From the NCBI GenBank assembly GCA_000403315.2, contig KE159636.1, forward strand, positions 62,001 through 126,000: DNA of 64,000 nt, in the 5' to 3' direction. The translations under genes were made by a program, and so were the position numbers. The notes below the pieces were generated by a model. The model was not told the DNA's origin, did no database searches, and saw only the letters and a program-made list of their open reading frames with translations. This document shows positions 61,965 through 64,000 of the stretch, one piece after another (position 1 is the first letter of the stretch; every line of letters starts with the position of its first letter). Origin of the DNA: Lachnospiraceae bacterium A2. GTDB lineage: Bacteria; Bacillota; Clostridia; Lachnospirales; Lachnospiraceae.

Positions 61965-62633
61965 CTATTTCACTACCCTCCCATCTTCAAGGGTTATCAC
62001 TGCCTCCGACATCCTTGCAACTTCAAGGTCATGGGTAACAATAATTAGGGTCTGCCCAAATTTTTTTGCGCTTCCAATCAGAAGCTCCAAGGTTTCCAGG
62101 GCAGTCTTTTTGTCCAGGTTCCCGGTAGGCTCGTCTGCAAAAATGATTTTAGGCTTTGACAGGATGGAACGTGCTATGGCAACCCGCTGCTGCTCCCCGC
62201 CAGACAGTTCCGGGGCATATTTTTTCTGCTTATCTGAAAGGCCTAACGTTTCAAGCACGGTATGCAGGAACCCGGAGTCTGGCTTGCGCTGGTCCAGCTT
62301 TAACGGCATACAGATATTTTCCAGCACATTATACTCCTCCATCAGGTTATACTGCTGGAACACGAAGCCCATATGCCTTCTGCGGAAGACAGCCATCTGC
62401 CCATCCGGGTATTCTGACAGGTCCTTCCCTTCAAAAAATACATTCCCTCTGGTGGGCTTCTCCAGCCCGCTTAAGACATACAGCAGTGTGGATTTCCCGG
62501 AACCGCTCCTGCCAATTACAGAATAGAACCGTCCTTTTGCAAAAGATAAGTCTATCCCATTCAGGGCATTTACTTTCACAGAAGATGATCCGTAAGTTTT
62601 CCATATATTTTCGGCTTTTAAGATTGTATCCAT
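61965..62633 (-). CDS. ABC exporter ATPase (MacB/LolD type)
   Basis: The 222-aa protein starts at ATG 62633 after AGGAGGGAATGGG. Walker A is GRSGSGKST (about 38-46), signature LSGGEQQRVAIARS, Walker B IIFADEPTGNLDK, switch VTHDLEVARM. It lies 15 bases after the permease gene and forms its motor. Related ATPases serve in antimicrobial-peptide or lipid export. Host chromosomal locus. Confidence 0.9.
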   Translation of the reverse strand: MDTILKAENIWKTYGSSSVKVNALNGIDLSFAKGRFYSVIGRSGSGKSTLLYVLSGLEKPTRGNVFFEGKDLSEYPDGQMAVFRRRHMGFVFQQYNLMEEYNVLENICMPLKLDQRKPDSGFLHTVLETLGLSDKQKKYAPELSGGEQQRVAIARSILSKPKIIFADEPTGNLDKKTALETLELLIGSAKKFGQTLIIVTHDLEVARMSEAVITLEDGRVVK

Positions 62634-62648
62634 CCCATTCCCTCCTGA

Positions 62649-64000
62649 TTAAGATAGGCGTTCCCTGATAGTTTCCTTTAATACACGGTTTTGCGGGGCA
62701 AAGAACAGCAGGAACACACAGGCCATGCCAAAAGCGCAGAAGGAAAGGTGCGCAGGCAGGCTCCAGCCGGCTTCCAGGCAATTCCCGGTAAATTGGGCTT
62801 TCAGCAGTTCAAAAAAGGTTCCTGTATCATCTGTTTCCTCCGCAAATTTCTGGTAAGTCCCGATATGCTTCAGTGCAAAAAACAGGAAATATCCCACATG
62901 CCCCAGCAGGCAGGAGGCCAGTGCCATAAGGAGCCCTTTGGCTGCCAGCCGTGCACGGAGCTGCCGCCGGGACATCCCTATGGCTTGCAGCAGGGCAAAG
63001 GAGCGCTTCTGGGCAAATCCATGGAGCATTTCTGTATTTAGCAGAATCAGTGCCAGGATCAGGAACATGCATATGCCGCAAATCCAGATATGGAGCAGGG
63101 CCTGCAGGGCTTCCTGCCGGTATGCGGCGTGTTCTTCCCGCTGGTTGGTAAACATCAGGCAATGTTCCGCTGCCGACTTAGCCATCAGGTAGTCGGTGGA
63201 AAAATATCCAGCATCCATGCCCGTGTAAATAAATGCATTTGTATATCCATATGCTTGGTTGCTCCAGATTTCTTTATCCAGAAGGATGCCATTCCGGTCA
63301 GCTTCCATCAGCTTTTTGGCAAATGCATTGGAGCCAATGACAGCGTAATAATTATCGCTCTGAAATAAGGTAAGGCAGGGGTCTTGCTCCAAATTTGCTG
63401 TAATGATCCCGACGGCCTCTGCTTTGGCACGGTTGGTTGGCATAAGCTGTTGATAGGGCTTATAAGATTTCAAGCTATCATCTCCCGGGACAGGGCTCGG
63501 GATAGGTTCTTCCAATTCCCCCATTCCATAGGCAGTTATAGTTACGGTGTCCCCCAAGGCCACGCCAAAATCCTGATATAACTGCCCATCCAGCTCTATC
63601 CCTGCTTCTGTGTTATAAGGGAGATATAAAAGGACGGCTTCCCCGTCCCGGAATTTTTCCCGGTCAATTTCCCCATCGGCATATTGGAAAAATTTCTCCC
63701 AGTTCTCCTCGGCTATCCCGTAGGCGCGGCACCATAAGCCTTCCGGGGCAGCGCTTTGCCCAGCGGTTTCTATGGCGTCCCAAACCTGTACCCCGTAACG
63801 GTGTTCCATCAGCAGGGAGGCAAATGGGTTTTCCTCCATTCCTGAAAATTCCAACGTGCCAGCCGATTGGTTCCACGCTACGGTTTCCCTGATTCCGGGC
63901 AGGGATTTTATGCGTTCCATAAATGCATCTGTGATAAGGATGGACTGGAAGCCATTCTGGCCTGTAGTTTGGTTAATGGTATAGGAGCTGGACTGCGACC
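62649..64000 (-). CDS. FtsX-like ABC permease, 5' end outside window
   Basis: The frame is open to the right edge (residues before MERIKSLPG include SILITDAF), so the start lies beyond 64000. About 450 residues are visible: a large extracytoplasmic part, then helices near 63090-63000, 62950-62880 and 62760-62690, the MacB/FtsX topology. It is cotranscribed with the ATPase at 61965-62633. Confidence 0.8.
   Translation of the reverse strand, partial: SQSSSYTINQTTGQNGFQSILITDAFMERIKSLPGIRETVAWNQSAGTLEFSGMEENPFASLLMEHRYGVQVWDAIETAGQSAAPEGLWCRAYGIAEENWEKFFQYADGEIDREKFRDGEAVLLYLPYNTEAGIELDGQLYQDFGVALGDTVTITAYGMGELEEPIPSPVPGDDSLKSYKPYQQLMPTNRAKAEAVGIITANLEQDPCLTLFQSDNYYAVIGSNAFAKKLMEADRNGILLDKEIWSNQAYGYTNAFIYTGMDAGYFSTDYLMAKSAAEHCLMFTNQREEHAAYRQEALQALLHIWICGICMFLILALILLNTEMLHGFAQKRSFALLQAIGMSRRQLRARLAAKGLLMALASCLLGHVGYFLFFALKHIGTYQKFAEETDDTGTFFELLKAQFTGNCLEAGWSLPAHLSFCAFGMACVFLLFFAPQNRVLKETIRERLS

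Noticed and set aside
1..64000. CRISPR arrays, tRNA or rRNA genes
   Set aside because: I found no regular spaced repeats and no tRNA or rRNA-like sequence on either strand, within the limits of reading by eye.

Overview
The window looks like a chromosome of a gut Lachnospiraceae-type Clostridia (Firmicutes). The evidence is clostridial gene families, strong AGGAGG ribosome sites, an RlmD with a clostridial C-terminal tail, and a Tn1549/CTn-type conjugative backbone of the kind known from Clostridioides difficile and its relatives. This is inferred from family resemblance only, and no species is claimed.

Layout. Positions 1-2385 hold the right part of an IS66-family insertion sequence; tnpA is cut by the window edge and tnpC is frameshifted. 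Positions 2432-3230 carry a 109-aa unknown gene and a small type I toxin-antitoxin-like locus (31-aa holin-like toxin with a convergent antisense promoter). Positions 3230-3506 are a decayed RlmD-type tail. From about 3531 to 53216 lies what appears to be one complete integrative and conjugative element (ICE) of about 49.7 kb, inserted in the 3' end of the 23S rRNA methyltransferase gene rlmD (rumA). The 6-bp core GAGACG (minus strand) is present at both ends. Nearly all ICE genes are on the minus strand, reading from the rlmD end: replaced rlmD tail, a strong promoter, small genes, parA, parB, a 1382-aa thioester/Cna-B surface adhesin, a run of small overlapping accessory genes, a giant methyltransferase-helicase protein (about 2709 aa), a primase-like Toprim protein, an oriT candidate, mobC and relaxase, PcfB, the VirD4 coupling protein, VirB2/VirB6/PrgI-like proteins, and VirB4 split by a group II intron. 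Then follow sortase B and a lysozyme-CHAP hydrolase. The cargo is a two-component system with its ABC exporter and an ABC-F protein behind an attenuator. The left end carries a sigma-like factor, MazF and the large serine recombinase.

From 53217 onward is ordinary chromosome: the 5' part of rlmD, an HD-domain exoribonuclease, a catalytically degenerate HtrA-like membrane protein, mutS2 with a response regulator and histidine kinase, and an ABC exporter cut by the right edge.

How it works together. The recombinase mobilises the element. Relaxase, MobC, PcfB, VirD4, VirB4, VirB6 and the CHAP hydrolase form the transfer apparatus, ParA/ParB probably help maintenance of the circular form, and the adhesin plus class B sortase may promote cell contact. 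The ABC systems are likely antimicrobial-resistance cargo. Three points stand out. The recombinase frame runs through the attachment core, so its C terminus and that of RlmD should change between the integrated and excised states. The ABC-F gene has a complete leader-peptide/terminator attenuator. The mutS2 and HtrA-like promoters share a single palindromic -35 hexamer.
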